From assembly GCA_964531285.1 (NCBI GenBank), contig CAZHDI010000036.1, forward strand, positions 1 through 30,545: a stretch of 30,545 bases of DNA, read 5' to 3'. Below the pieces are notes generated by a model, which worked only from the letters and a program-made list of their open reading frames with translations, was not told the DNA's origin and ran no database searches. The number at the start of each line of letters is the position of its first letter. The stretch's first letter is position 1. The stretch is from CAZHDI01 sp964531285 (GTDB lineage: Bacteria > Pseudomonadota > Alphaproteobacteria > JAJFIK01). Made by a program: the position numbers and the translations under genes. Positions 29,974 through 30,545 of the stretch are shown here, piece by piece.

Positions 29974-30545
29974 TTATTTCCGCCGTTTTGGACGGCGCTG
30001 GGGCCGGGTTCCCGCACGCCCGGCCGAGGAGCGCGGGCCGGCCTGAGCGTCGACCTTGTCGTCCACGGCCGACTGGCGCGCGAAGGGATCGTCCATGACG
30101 GCAAGCTCGGTGGCCTGAAGACGCTGGATTTCGTCGCGCATGCGGGCCGCGTCCTCGAATTCGAGATTGGCCGCTGCCTCGCGCATCTTCTTTTCCATAT
30201 CCTCGATATGGGCCTTGAGATTGTGCCCGATAAACGGCTTGGCGTCCTCCGCCATGCCGGTATCGACCGTGACACGGTCCTGCTCGTAAAGGCTCTGGAG
30301 AATATCGCCGATATTCTTGCGCACGCTCTCCGGCGTGATGCCGTTTTCCGCATTATAGGCGAGTTGTTTCTCACGGCGGCGTTCGGTTTCGGCAAGCGCC
30401 CGCTCCATGGATCCCGTCATGCCATCCGCATAGAGAATGACCCGGCCGTCCACATTCCGCGCGGCCCGGCCGATGGTCTGCACAAGCGACGTCTCCGAGC
30501 GCAGGAAGCCCTCTTTGTCCGCATCGAGAATGGCCACCAGCGCCA
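29974..30545 (-). CDS. uvrB: UvrABC excinuclease subunit B, C-terminal part
   Basis: Damage-verifying helicase-like subunit of nucleotide excision repair. Only the last 190 or so codons are present; the 5' part is beyond the right edge. The visible end of the helicase domain reads LVAILDADKEGFLRSETSLV followed by QTIGRAARNVDGRVILYADG, which is helicase motif VI. RKNIGDILQSLYEQDR follows as a family segment, then the UVR domain that contacts UvrC (HIEDMEKKMREAAANLEFED, then AARMRDEIQRLQ). A basic Arg/Pro-rich tail of about 30 residues ends the protein. Stop TAA at 29974-29976. uvrC, its partner, is about 14 kb away on the same strand. Confidence 0.96.
   Translation of the reverse strand, partial: ALVAILDADKEGFLRSETSLVQTIGRAARNVDGRVILYADGMTGSMERALAETERRREKQLAYNAENGITPESVRKNIGDILQSLYEQDRVTVDTGMAEDAKPFIGHNLKAHIEDMEKKMREAAANLEFEDAARMRDEIQRLQATELAVMDDPFARQSAVDDKVDAQAGPRSSAGRAGTRPQRRPKRRK

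Overview
The window is high-GC chromosomal DNA of an alphaproteobacterium. The evidence is the gene content and order: lgt with a MidA-type methyltransferase, pgeF and prs; uvrC near pgsA-moaD-moaE; YbjN with proC; a phasin; a PAS_5-type protein; an OmpR/EnvZ-like pair. I cannot place it to genus. Nearly everything reads as core or housekeeping DNA. I see no prophage, IS element, CRISPR array or tRNA. One 100-N assembly gap lies at 23582-23681.

Layout. (1) 1-4543, minus strand: lgt, a MidA-like methyltransferase, pgeF and a lipoprotein in a tight, partly overlapping run, followed by the 5' part of prs. (2) 4754-8450, plus strand: ubiK-like, YbjN-family, proC, a TetR-like regulator, a phasin and csaA. 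(3) 8447-10599, minus: a response regulator and sensor kinase overlapping by ATGA. ilvE follows on the plus strand. (4) 11702-16184, minus: uvrC, an unrecognised 337-residue gene, pgsA, moaD, moaE. (5) 16185-16633: a non-coding stretch with a cluster of DnaA boxes beside AT-rich DNA. (6) 16634-19523: a pterin/folate-flavoured block with folB, a divergent pteridine-reductase-type SDR, two small unknown genes (one a lipoprotein) and a QueD-like protein lacking the usual catalytic cysteine. (7) 19588-22663: a YrbG-type Ca2+/Na+ exchanger divergent from a Kef-type K+/H+ antiporter. (8) 22795-25622, plus: a PAS_5 protein, a 53-residue membrane protein, the tandem repeat with the gap, an MFS transporter and a DsbA-fold isomerase. 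(9) 25665-26856, minus: two exported proteins of unknown role and a small GST-like leader ORF. (10) 27359-29751, plus: a predicted N-formylglutamate amidohydrolase fused to a YbdK-type carboxylate-amine ligase, then a GFA zinc protein, two REP-like palindromes and a terminator. (11) 29974 to the end, minus: the 3' part of uvrB.

The most interesting items are the amidohydrolase-ligase fusion with its GFA partner, the DnaA-box cluster upstream of uvrC, the altered QueD-like protein close to folB and the PTR1-type reductase, and the gap whose two flanks are identical over 55 bases. I did not find an obviously new large system. The fusion operon is the best candidate for undescribed biochemistry.
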